From JBJFGR01 sp051892875 (lineage in GTDB: Bacteria; Pseudomonadota; Gammaproteobacteria; Enterobacterales; Succinivibrionaceae), in NCBI GenBank assembly GCA_051892875.1, contig JBJFGR010000085.1, positions 1-48,944 of the forward strand: a DNA stretch of 48,944 nt, read 5' to 3'. A program made the position numbers and the translations under genes. Shown in pieces: positions 17,192-26,600 of the stretch. The notes beneath the pieces were generated by a model. The model worked only from the letters and a program-made list of their open reading frames with translations, ran no database searches and was not told the DNA's origin. Every line of letters begins with the position of its first letter. The stretch's first letter is position 1.

Positions 17192-19582
17192 ATGAGATTT
17201 AATAAGCTATGGTTAGATGAATTAGTTCCTAACACACTTTCAGCTGATGATGTATCAGAAATTATTACAATGGCTGGTTTAGAAGTTGATACAGTTGATA
17301 ATGTAACAGGGTCTTTTACTAATGTTGTTGTAGGTGAAGTTTTAAGTTGTGAAGACCATCCTGATTCAGATCATCTTCATGTTACAAAAGTTAATGTAGG
17401 TAATGAAGTTTTAGATATTGTGTGCGGTGCTCCAAATTGTCGCACAGGATTAAAGGTTGCTTGTGCAAAAGTTGGCGCTGTTTTACCAGGTGACTTTAAG
17501 ATTAAACCAGCTAAATTAAGAGGTGTACCTTCAAATGGTATGCTTTGTTCTTACAAAGAATTAGGTTTGTGCGAAGAAGGTTCAGGTATTATTGAATTTC
17601 CTTCTGATGCTCCTATCGGAGTAGATATTCATGACTATTTGAAGTTAAATGATAAAGCTATTGAAGTTGATTTAACGGCAAATAGATCTGATTGTTTAAG
17701 CATTAAGGGGATAGCTCGTGAATTTGGGGTATTAACTAAGACTGATGTTGAATATATTAATATTCAATCAGTACCTCCAACTATAAATGATACTTTTTTA
17801 GTTGAAGTGGCTGATAAGAGAGCTTGTCCTCGTTATGTAAGTAGAGTGTTAAAGAATTTAGATATAACTAAGCCAAGTCCAATATGGATGCAGGAAAAGT
17901 TGAGAAGATGTGGTATTAGATCTATTGATGCTATTGTTGATGTTACAAATTATGTAATGTTGTCTTTAGGACAGCCTATGCATGCTTTTGATTTAGATTC
18001 TTTGTCTAATAAAATTGTTGTAAGACAGGCTCAAGAAAATGAACAATTAGTTTTATTAAGCGAGGCTGAAGCTAAATTATCACCTAATACTTTAGTTATT
18101 TCAGATGATTCTGGGGCAATTGCGCTAGCTGGTATATTTGGTGGTGCAAAAACTGGTGTTAAAAAAGACACTAAGAATATTTTGTTAGAATCTGCATTCT
18201 TTGCTCCATCTGCAATAAAGAATAGAGCAAGAAGTTATGGTTTAGCTACTGATGCATCTCATAGGTTTGAAAGAGGTGTAGACTACAATATTCAAAAAGA
18301 GGCTATTGAATATGCAACAACTTTATTATTAGAAATTTGTGGTGGTGAAGCAGGCCCTGTAAGTGAACAATTTTCACCTGAGTTTTTACCAAAATCTAAT
18401 GATATTCAAGTTTCTTTTGATTTAATAAAAGAAGTAATTGGTATTGAAATTCCAAAAGATACAGTTTTAGATATTTTAACAAGATTAGGTTTAGAACCAA
18501 GAGTTTCATCCGATAATTCATATGTAACAGTGACAAGCCCTTCATGGCGTTATGATATAGCTATTCCTGTGGATATTTGTGAAGAAGTTGCTCGTATTTA
18601 TGGATATGACAATATTCCTAATTTAGATCCTATTGCTCCACTTCGCATGGTTGAGAAAAAAGAAGCTACAATTGAAACTTATGATATTAAGTTACAATTA
18701 GCTGATTTAGGATACCATGAAGTTGTAACCTACAGTTTTGTTGATGCTAAGAGTTTAAGTTTGTTAAATCCTCAAGTTTCACCTATATCTATTCCATCTC
18801 CAATATCAGCTGAAATGTCAACAATGCGCACAACATTATGGGCAGGTTTAGTAAATGCAGTTACTTATAACGTAAATCGTCAGGCTTCAAGACTTAAGTT
18901 ATTCGAAACTGGTTTGGTATTTATTCCAGATACTTTAGCTGAAAATGGTATACGTCAAGATGAAATGGTTGGCGGTATTGTTTATGGTAATTTTAATGAA
19001 GAGTCATGGAATGTTAAGAATAGACCATTTGATTTCTATGATATTAAGGGTGATGTTGAAAAACTATTAGGTTTAACAGCTAAATACAACAGTTTTACCT
19101 TTACAAAATGTGATATTCCAGCTTTACATCCTGGCGTAAGTGCTACTATTTGTAAAGATGGAGAAGTTGTTGGCTATGTAGGTTTAGTTCATCCTTCAAT
19201 TGAAAAGAAATTAGGTTTAAAACATAGTGCTTTTATGTTTGAAATTTTAGCAAGCGCACTTAAGGAAAAAGAAATTCCTGTATATTCAGAAATTTCAAAG
19301 TTCCCATCTAACAGAAGAGATTTTGCTGTAGTACTAGATAAAAATGCTCAAGCCTCTGATTTAGTAAATTGCGTGAAGAAGCATGGTGGAAAGTTGATTC
19401 AAGCAGTAAATGTTTTTGATGTTTACGAAGGTGATAATTTACCTGAAGACAAGAAGAGTATTGCTTTAAGCGTTACTATTCAAGCTGTTGAAAAAACTCT
19501 TTCTGATGAAGAAATTAATACTATTTCAGATAGTATTATTAAAGGATTAACAACAGATTTATCAGCACAATTACGTGAATAA
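17192..19582 (+). CDS. pheT: Phenylalanine--tRNA ligase beta subunit
   Basis: This is the tRNA-binding and editing subunit, with 796 residues (E. coli 795). Domains in order: an N-terminal part with the EMAP/OB tRNA-binding fold (about 40-150, VVVGEVLSCEDHPDSDHLHV), the B3/B4 editing region (about 200-400), the B5 domain (about 405-475), a catalytic-like core, and the C-terminal ferredoxin-like anticodon-binding domain (about 700-796, FPSNRRDFAVVLD). It is co-transcribed with pheS and ends at a long hairpin before ihfA. Confidence 0.98.
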   Translation: MRFNKLWLDELVPNTLSADDVSEIITMAGLEVDTVDNVTGSFTNVVVGEVLSCEDHPDSDHLHVTKVNVGNEVLDIVCGAPNCRTGLKVACAKVGAVLPGDFKIKPAKLRGVPSNGMLCSYKELGLCEEGSGIIEFPSDAPIGVDIHDYLKLNDKAIEVDLTANRSDCLSIKGIAREFGVLTKTDVEYINIQSVPPTINDTFLVEVADKRACPRYVSRVLKNLDITKPSPIWMQEKLRRCGIRSIDAIVDVTNYVMLSLGQPMHAFDLDSLSNKIVVRQAQENEQLVLLSEAEAKLSPNTLVISDDSGAIALAGIFGGAKTGVKKDTKNILLESAFFAPSAIKNRARSYGLATDASHRFERGVDYNIQKEAIEYATTLLLEICGGEAGPVSEQFSPEFLPKSNDIQVSFDLIKEVIGIEIPKDTVLDILTRLGLEPRVSSDNSYVTVTSPSWRYDIAIPVDICEEVARIYGYDNIPNLDPIAPLRMVEKKEATIETYDIKLQLADLGYHEVVTYSFVDAKSLSLLNPQVSPISIPSPISAEMSTMRTTLWAGLVNAVTYNVNRQASRLKLFETGLVFIPDTLAENGIRQDEMVGGIVYGNFNEESWNVKNRPFDFYDIKGDVEKLLGLTAKYNSFTFTKCDIPALHPGVSATICKDGEVVGYVGLVHPSIEKKLGLKHSAFMFEILASALKEKEIPVYSEISKFPSNRRDFAVVLDKNAQASDLVNCVKKHGGKLIQAVNVFDVYEGDNLPEDKKSIALSVTIQAVEKTLSDEEINTISDSIIKGLTTDLSAQLRE

Positions 19583-19592
19583 TTAAAATGTA

Positions 19593-19630
19593 TTAAGGAA
19601 ATACTTTTTTTGTATTTCCTTAATTCTCTT
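19593..19630 (+). terminator. Hairpin terminator between pheT and ihfA
   Basis: TTAAGGAAATAC pairs perfectly with GTATTTCCTTAA across a T7 loop, followed by TTCTCTT. Its weak T tract suggests partial read-through into ihfA, which starts 53 bases later. Confidence 0.65.
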
Positions 19631-19682
19631 AATTGTGTTAGGTAAAAATAATTGATTAAAGTATTTCTCAAAGGAGTTTTTA

Positions 19683-20003
19683 ATGTTTGATAATGAAAGA
19701 AGAGTAATTAGATATACAGATACTATTACAAAATGTGTATTGGTTGACTACTTAATGAGTAACAGAAAATTTAAAGAAAGAGATGCTAAAAAACTAGTAG
19801 ATGAATTTTTTGAAACATTAATGTTTGGATTAGAAAAAGATGGTCAGGTTAATTTTAGATCTTTAGGTGATTTTGTGGTTAAAAAAACCGTTGAAAGAGT
19901 AGGTAGAAATCCAAAGACAGGAGTGGAATATAATATATCTAGCAGAAAAGTTGTTAAATTTAAAGCAAGTAAAACTTTACGATCTTTAATGGCAATAGTT
20001 TAA
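19683..20003 (+). CDS. ihfA: Integration host factor alpha subunit
   Basis: This is a DNA-bending nucleoid protein of the HU/IHF family. The 106 residues include RDAKKLVDEFFETLMFGLEK, the beta-arm VGRNPKTGVEYNISSRKVV with the conserved Arg-Asn-Pro that intercalates in DNA, and FKASKTL. The first 20 residues are longer than in E. coli IhfA. Its place directly after pheST, as in E. coli, supports IHF-alpha rather than HU. In other CRISPR systems IHF helps spacer acquisition at the leader; that role is not established for type II-A. AAAGGAG precedes the ATG. Confidence 0.9.
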   Translation: MFDNERRVIRYTDTITKCVLVDYLMSNRKFKERDAKKLVDEFFETLMFGLEKDGQVNFRSLGDFVVKKTVERVGRNPKTGVEYNISSRKVVKFKASKTLRSLMAIV

Positions 20004-20015
20004 TAAGGAAAAAAT

Positions 20016-20441
20016 ATGACAATTAACGAAAATGATAAAGTATCAGAATATGTTCCACATAATCAAATTGAGCAAGATATGTGTGATTTTGCAAATTTAG
20101 AAATTCCTTTTTCAGATGATTATGTGCAATTGTGTACCACAAGTGAAATGGAAAACTCTCAGATTGAGTTAATGGATTATGAACAAGTTGTTCCGCAAAC
20201 TGGGGTAAATCCTACACAATACCCTCAATCTACTCAGAGAAATTACAATAATAATGGTAATAGTAACAAATATGGTAATAGCAACTACAATAATGGACCA
20301 AAAACATACTTAAATGTTTCATATGCTGAAAAAGATGAAGCTAAGTCATTAGGTGCAAAATGGGATGCTGAAGCTAGAAAATGGTATGTTCCATTTGGAG
20401 TTGATGTTAATTTATTTAAGAAATGGTTGATTAAGAATTAG
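20016..20441 (+). CDS. DUF5710-domain protein
   Basis: The product has 141 residues. The last 45 (TYLNVSYAEKDEAKSLGAKW and onward to WYVP) form a DUF5710 domain, a small fold also found in conjugative primases and other DNA-processing proteins, whose role is not established. The first 65 residues are acidic and unlike known domains. A Asn/Gly/Tyr-rich linker (about 75-95) joins them. It starts 12 bases after ihfA with AAGGAA before the ATG, so the two genes are likely co-transcribed. A link to DNA handling is only inference from the domain's other homes and the neighbour. Confidence 0.75.
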   Translation: MTINENDKVSEYVPHNQIEQDMCDFANLEIPFSDDYVQLCTTSEMENSQIELMDYEQVVPQTGVNPTQYPQSTQRNYNNNGNSNKYGNSNYNNGPKTYLNVSYAEKDEAKSLGAKWDAEARKWYVPFGVDVNLFKKWLIKN

Positions 20442-20477
20442 TAATTTCTTGTAATAATTATAAAATAAGTAACTAGT

Positions 20478-20517
20478 GGAGATATCTTAATTATAATTAT
20501 AGATATCCTCCTTTTTT
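20478..20517 (+). terminator. Terminator after the ihfA operon
   Basis: GGAGATATCT pairs with AGATATCCTCC with one bulged base, followed by a T6 run. Confidence 0.8.
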
Positions 20518-20678
20518 GTATATTTTATATTCTCTAAAAGAATGTTGAGATTTTTTTTCTTGAAAATAGCTAATATTAGTGTATTTATTGTATAATATCG
20601 CATATTTTTGTGTTTGTATTCCTACAATTTAGTCGGGAATATTTTTTTGCGTAAGATAGCAACAACAGGTATTTTTAT

Positions 20679-22439
20679 ATGTCTATGCGCTCTATTTATT
20701 GTGGTGAAGTAAATGATGCTTTACTAGAACAAGAAGTTACTTTATGTGGTTGGGTTAATAAAAGAAGAGATCTAGGTGGTCTTATCTTTATCGATATGCG
20801 TGATAAAGAAGGAATTATTCAGGTTTATTTTGATCCTGATCAAAAAGAAGCCCACGAAGTTGCTTCATCATTAAGAAATGAATTTTGTATAAAATTAAAG
20901 GGTATAGTAAAAGCTAGACCAGAGTCTCAGGTTAACTCTAATATGAAGACTGGTAAAGTTGAAGTTATGGCAACTTCATTGGAAATAATTAATAAATCTG
21001 AGCCTTTACCTTTAGATTTTAATCAAGAGAATACAGAAGAACAAAGATTAAAGTATCGTTATATAGATTTACGTAGACCAGAAATGTTAGAACGCTTTAA
21101 GGTTCGTGCTAAAATTACTGGCTTTGTAAGAAACTTTTTGGATGAACATGGTTTCTTAGATACAGAAACACCAATGTTATGTAAAGCAACACCAGAAGGT
21201 GCTAGAGATTATCTTGTTCCAAGTCGTATTCATCATGGAAAATTTTATGCTTTACCTCAATCACCACAATTGTTTAAGCAATTATTGATGATGAGTGGTT
21301 TTGATAGATATTATCAAATAACAAAATGTTTTCGTGATGAAGATTTAAGAGCAGATCGTCAACCAGAATTTACTCAGATAGATATCGAAACTTCTTTCAT
21401 GACATCATCAGATGTACGCGAAATTATGGAAGAAATGATTTCAGGTTTATGGAAAAAAATCTTAAATGTAGATTTAGGTAAATTCCCAGTTTTGACTTGG
21501 GATGAAGCTATGAGCAAATATGGTTCTGATAAACCAGATTTGCGTATTCCAACAGAAATTGTTGATATAGCTGATTTAGTAAAAGATTGTGAATTTGCTG
21601 TATTTAAAGAACCAGCTAATAACCCTAAGGGTAGAGTTGCTGCTTTACGTATTCCAGGTGGTGCTGAAAAAACTACTCGTAAAATAATCGATGAGTATAC
21701 AAAGTTTGTTAGTGTATATGGTGCAAAAGGTTTAGCATGGATGAAGGTGAATGCAGAGGGAGTTCAGTCACCAATTGCTAAATTCTTAAATGAAGATATC
21801 ATTAAGGGTATTTTAGAACGTACACATGCAACAACAGGAGATATAATTTTCTTTGGTTCTGATAATAAATCACTTGTAGTATCTACAGCTTTAGGTGCTT
21901 TACGTTTGAGAGCTGCAAAAGATTTATCTTTAGTTGAAAAAGGTTTTAAAGCTCTTTGGGTTGTTGATTTCCCAATGTTTGAAGAAAATCAAGATGGAAC
22001 AATTGCAGCAATGCATCATCCTTTTACTGCACCAAAGGGTGCAACAGCTGAGGAGTTAGCAAAAGAACCATATAGTGTATACGCTGATGCGTATGATATG
22101 GTTATTAATGGTTATGAAGTTGGTGGTGGTTCTGTTCGTATTCATAAGAATGATATGCAACAGGCTGTATTTAACGTTTTAGGTATAAGTGAACAAGAAC
22201 AAAGAAACAAGTTTGGTTTCTTATTAGATGCCCTAAAATATGGTACACCTCCACACGCTGGTTTAGCTTTTGGTTTAGATAGATTAACAATGTTAGTGAC
22301 TGGTACTGATAATATTCGTGATGTTATTGCATTCCCTAAGACTACTGCAGCGTCTTGTTTGATGACAGATGCACCTAGTTTAGCAAGTGCGGAAGCTCTA
22401 GCAGAATTAGCAGTTAGCGTAACAGAAATTGAAGAGTAA
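20679..22439 (+). CDS. aspS: Aspartate--tRNA ligase
   Basis: This class II synthetase charges tRNA-Asp. It has 586 residues (E. coli 590). The N-terminal OB-fold anticodon-binding domain (VTLCGWVNKRRDLGGLIFID, about 18-37) is followed by the catalytic domain with motif 2 (TKCFRDEDLRADRQPEFTQ), the bacterial GAD insert (about 290-415) and motif 3 (HAGLAFGLDRLTML). The sequence is close to E. coli throughout. ATGs at 20679 and 20685 are both possible. A TATAAT at about 20592 probably belongs to its promoter. yebC follows after a hairpin. Confidence 0.98.
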   Translation: MSMRSIYCGEVNDALLEQEVTLCGWVNKRRDLGGLIFIDMRDKEGIIQVYFDPDQKEAHEVASSLRNEFCIKLKGIVKARPESQVNSNMKTGKVEVMATSLEIINKSEPLPLDFNQENTEEQRLKYRYIDLRRPEMLERFKVRAKITGFVRNFLDEHGFLDTETPMLCKATPEGARDYLVPSRIHHGKFYALPQSPQLFKQLLMMSGFDRYYQITKCFRDEDLRADRQPEFTQIDIETSFMTSSDVREIMEEMISGLWKKILNVDLGKFPVLTWDEAMSKYGSDKPDLRIPTEIVDIADLVKDCEFAVFKEPANNPKGRVAALRIPGGAEKTTRKIIDEYTKFVSVYGAKGLAWMKVNAEGVQSPIAKFLNEDIIKGILERTHATTGDIIFFGSDNKSLVVSTALGALRLRAAKDLSLVEKGFKALWVVDFPMFEENQDGTIAAMHHPFTAPKGATAEELAKEPYSVYADAYDMVINGYEVGGGSVRIHKNDMQQAVFNVLGISEQEQRNKFGFLLDALKYGTPPHAGLAFGLDRLTMLVTGTDNIRDVIAFPKTTAASCLMTDAPSLASAEALAELAVSVTEIEE

Positions 22440-22448
22440 TTTAAAATG

Positions 22449-22492
22449 GAACTATATATAGTTTTTATTTTTATATAGTTCTAAAATTTTTT
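22449..22492 (+). terminator. Terminator between aspS and yebC
   Basis: GAACTATAT pairs with ATATAGTTC across an AT-rich loop, followed by TAAAATTTTTT. Confidence 0.65.
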
Positions 22493-22509
22493 AAGATGGA
22501 GATATAACT

Positions 22510-23256
22510 ATGTCAGGTCATAGTAAGTGGCACAATATTCAACACCGTAAAGGTTTGCAAGATGCTAAAAGAGGTAAAATTTTTACAAAGCTAATCAGAG
22601 AAATAACAACAGCTGCTCGTTTAGGTGGTGGAGATCCAAATGCTAATCCGAGATTAAGAGCTGCAATAGCGTCTGCATTATCTCAGAACATGACTCGTGA
22701 TACTGTAAATCGTGCAATAGATCGTGGTACAGGCGGCGGTGAAGGTGCGGACTTAGAAACCATAGTTTATGAAGGTTATGGTCCATGTGGTTCTGCGTTT
22801 ATGGTTGAATGTATGACAGACAATCGTAATCGTACAGTATCAGATGTTCGCCATGGTTTTACAAAATTTGGTGGTAATTTAGGAACATCAGGTTCAGTAG
22901 CTTATTTATTTACTAAGAAAGGCTTAATTGAATTTGAACAAGGTGATGAAGATCAGATTATGGAAATAGCCTTAGAAGCTGGAGCAGATGATGTTGTTAC
23001 TAATGATGATGGTTCAATTGAAATTTACACTACACCAGAAACTTTTGGTACAGTATTAGATGCTTTTGAAGCAGCAGGTTTGAAACATTCAAATGCTCAA
23101 GTAACTCAAATTGCTTCAACTGATGCTGAAATTGATAAAGACCATGCTGAAACATTTATGAAACTTGTTGATTACTTAGAAGATCTTGATGATGTTCAAG
23201 AAGTTTATCACAATGGTAATTTAAGTGATGAAGCAGTAGCTTCTTTAGATAAGTAA
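22510..23256 (+). CDS. yebC: YebC/PmpR family protein
   Basis: It has 248 residues. The start MSGHSKWHNIQHRKGLQDAK and the segment AIDRGTGGGEGADLE are hallmark YebC motifs. YebC-type proteins bind DNA as regulators in some bacteria; related proteins aid translation through proline stretches. Which of the two applies here cannot be told from sequence. Position after aspS is conserved with E. coli. The usual follow-on genes ruvC/ruvA are missing; the CRISPR-Cas locus begins here instead. A strong terminator separates them. Confidence 0.95.
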   Translation: MSGHSKWHNIQHRKGLQDAKRGKIFTKLIREITTAARLGGGDPNANPRLRAAIASALSQNMTRDTVNRAIDRGTGGGEGADLETIVYEGYGPCGSAFMVECMTDNRNRTVSDVRHGFTKFGGNLGTSGSVAYLFTKKGLIEFEQGDEDQIMEIALEAGADDVVTNDDGSIEIYTTPETFGTVLDAFEAAGLKHSNAQVTQIASTDAEIDKDHAETFMKLVDYLEDLDDVQEVYHNGNLSDEAVASLDK

Positions 23257-23288
23257 TTTATCAGATTTAATTAAAAATTTTTTAATAC

Positions 23289-23315
23289 AAAAGGAGGTTT
23301 TAACCTCCTTTTTAT
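23289..23315 (+). terminator. Terminator after yebC
   Basis: AAAAGGAGG pairs with CCTCCTTTTT across a short TTTTAA loop and is followed by T-rich sequence. It insulates yebC from the cas operon. Confidence 0.85.
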
Positions 23316-23332
23316 TTATTATTTAGTAAGTA

Positions 23333-23410
23333 TTAAATTGCATCAGTAAGTAAAAGTTTAAGCCTACATTCTCCAGTTAAATTTGTAACGATATTAGAAT
23401 TTAAAATCAT
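23333..23410 (-). CDS. Possible 25-residue peptide upstream of cas9, opposite strand
   Basis: An ATG at 23410 on the minus strand is preceded by AAGGAG at a 6-base spacing, a near-perfect ribosome site. The frame gives MILNSNIVTNLTGECRLKLL then LTDAI and stops before the yebC terminator. No homologue is recognised. The peptide has one Cys and no clear leader or core pattern. It may be a real microprotein, the start of a decayed gene, or chance. A tandem 17-base repeat lies just upstream of it. Confidence 0.35.
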   Translation of the reverse strand: MILNSNIVTNLTGECRLKLLLTDAI

Positions 23411-23431
23411 ATGAATCTCCTTGAAATAGAG

Positions 23432-23465
23432 CTCACATAATAATAAAACTCACATAATAATAAAA
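23432..23465. repeat. Tandem duplication of a 17-base unit
   Basis: Two perfect head-to-tail copies of CTCACATAATAATAAAA lie in the gap between yebC and cas9, about 140 bases before the cas9 start. The rest of the gap up to cas9 is AT-rich and presumably holds the cas promoter, which I could not pin down. Confidence 0.8.
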
Positions 23466-23603
23466 CTTTTATGTATGTTTAAATATTAATTTATTTATTG
23501 ATTTAAGTATAATTTTATATAAATTAGTGTGATTATTCACTTTTTTTATTTGGATATTGTGGTAAATTGTCATTTGTAATGTGTTATTTTTTCGGAGTTT
23601 TTT

Positions 23604-26600
23604 ATGAAGCAAGTTAAAGTTTCTGATAATGATAAATCATGGTATTTAGGTTTGGATATAGGAACTAATTCCGTGGGATTTTGTGCAACCAATCAGCGAT
23701 ATGATATTTTGACAAAAGGGAACCATTTACAGTGTGGAGCTCGCCTTTTTGAAGATGCTGCTGACGCTTCTAAGAGAAGATTAAAACGCTCAATGAGAAG
23801 AAGACTTGCTAGAAGAAAAGTCAGATTACAGCTACTAAGAGACCTTTTTGCAACAGTTATTGATGATAAATTCTTCCTTTCAATGGATGAATCCAATCTA
23901 TTAATGGAAGATAGAAGTGAAAAATCAAAATATAGTTTGTTTAATGATGACAATTTTACTGATGTTGATTACTTTGAAAAATTCCCGACGATATATCATT
24001 TAAGGTATTATCTTCAGAATAATGAAACGGATGATATCAGGTTAGTATATTTAGCCTGCCATCACATGATGAAGTATCGTGGTCATTTCTTGTTTAATCA
24101 GTTTAACTCTTCAACGTCAAAAGATTCTTTAGCAACAATGGTTGAAGATATAAATGAGTATCTTGCTAAAACCTGTGATTTAGAAGAATCTGAGTTTTTT
24201 AATTCTAAGAATATTGATAGCGAGTTAGGAGATTTAAAAAAAACTGAAAAAATAACGGATTTTTGGGACAGAATTGCAAGTTTAGTGAATCCTCAAAAAA
24301 ATAAAAAGCTTAAGACGGTTTTTGAAATGATAAAGGGAAGAAATATAAAGATAAAGGAATTATGGCCAGATCTTTATGAATCATTAGTTGTAAGTGGAAA
24401 TAATGATACCATTCCAAATTTGTCGTTTAAAGATTCTGAATTTGATATTGTTTTTAATGATTTTATTTCTAGTGGAGTTTTAACAGATGATCAAATTTCC
24501 TTAGTTTGTGCTTGCAAACGATTATATGATGCTATTAATCTAAATATAATTCTTAATGGTGCTAAAACGATATCTGAAGCACAAGTAAAGAGGTATGATC
24601 AACACAAGGAAGATTTAAGCGTTTTAAAGTCTTTTGTAAGAAAAAATATACCTAATGAATACAGCAAAATGTTCAGGTGGAATAACAAATCAAAATTTGG
24701 AAACGATGCCACATATGTTCATTACGTTCAGAGTTCGATTGTTAGCAATAAGAAAACAGTATCTCATGATAAAAAATGTATTGAAGCTCTTAAAAAGTCT
24801 TGTAATTCGGCTAAGACTGCATCTTATACTGAATTTCTTGATTATATAAAAAAGAATATTCTAAACAATAAATCTCTTTCTGATGATACAAGAGACTCAG
24901 AAGAGTTTAAATACATAGAATCGCGGGTAGGTGAAGGGGTATTTTGTCAAAAACTTAGAACAATAGACAATGCGTATATTCCTAATCAGCTTGTAGCCTA
25001 TGAATTAGAAAAAATTTTGCGTAAGCAACAGAGCAATTTTCATAATTTATTAACTGAAGAAACAATAGATAAAATTCTCAAACTTATTACTTTTAGAATT
25101 CCGTATTATGTTGGTCCGTTATCAGATAAAGATAATGATTTTGCATGGGTAAAGAGGAAAACACCTAATAGCAACACCATAATAACACCATGGAACTTTG
25201 ATGTTGAAGTAGATAAATTTGCATCAGGTGAAATATTTATTTCAAGAATGCTCTCAAAGTGTACTTACCTTAAAAATGAAACAGTTTTGCCGAAACAGAG
25301 TCTTCTTTACCAAAAATTTATGTTACTTCAGGACATTAATAATCTAAAGGTTAATGGTAACAGAATTACCCCTGAATTAAAAAAAATTATTTTTAATGGA
25401 ATATGTCAGAAAGAATCATCGTTGACAAAGAAACGTATAGAAAACTATCTTAAAAATGATGTTAAAAAATTAGAAAAAGAAGATAGGTTGTCAATGGATA
25501 ACGAATTGGATACAGTTTTTAACTCATCACTGTCTTCATATATTACGTGTAAAAATATACTTGGAATATCATTTAACCAAGATCTTCATCCTGAACAATA
25601 TGCAATGTGTGAAAATATTATTAAGTGGCATACTGTTTTTTCTTCTGAAAAAGAAGCTGTTCGTCAGAGGATAAAGAAGGAATTCGGTCACCTTTTGACT
25701 AATGAACAGATAGAAAAATTCAGTAGACTAAATTTTTCAGGATGGGGAAGATTATCTGAAAAATTCCTTATAGGCATTAAAATAAATTATAGAGCAAGAG
25801 AATACTCCATTATGGATCTTTTAAATGAGAAGTGTTTAAATCTCATGGAAATTCTTAATGCCACTAATTTTGAGTCAAGTAAGGAACGTAATGAATGGGG
25901 TAAGAGTTTATTTTTAGAAGAAATAAAACGTTATAACTCACAATTCGAAGAAGATTATTATGTTACTTATGATGATGTGAAAGAACTATATTGTTCACCG
26001 ATCGTTAAACGTTCAATTTGGCAGACTATTTTGATTGTTAAAGATTTAGTTAGGATCAACAAAGTATTTCCTAAAAAAGTTTTTGTGGAAGTTACAAGAG
26101 CAGAAGATGTTAAGAAGAAAAATAAGTTGCAGTCATCTCGTTTAGAACAAGTTCAAAAATTGTACAGAGAGGCTAAAAATATTGATAAGGAACTACTATC
26201 GCAATTGAATGAAAGAGTAACAAAAGATCAAATGCGAAGTGACAGAATTTTTCTGTATTTTATGCAACTTGGTAAATGTATGTATACAGGTGATACTTTA
26301 GATTTTGACAAGGTTGTTAGCGGAAGCGGAATGTACGATATTGATCATATATATCCTCAAAGTAAGGTTATAGATGACAGTATTTCAAATCGTGTTTTGG
26401 TTCTTCGTTCTGCTAACGCTAATAAAAGAGATGATTATCCGTTATCCTCTGATATACGTGAAAAAATGAAATCATATTGGGATTTTTTGAAGAATAATAA
26501 ATTGTTAGATTCTAAGAAATATGATCGACTTATTTCTTCATCTTCGTTGAGCGATGTGGAAATTTCAGGGTTTAATAATCGTCAGTTGGTTTCTACTAAT

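Noticed and set aside
23257..23603. A second anti-repeat or tracrRNA upstream of cas9
   Set aside because: I looked for complements of the repeat start (GCACTAC, TCTCAGAC and wobble variants) and found none here. The copy at 29933 fits well.
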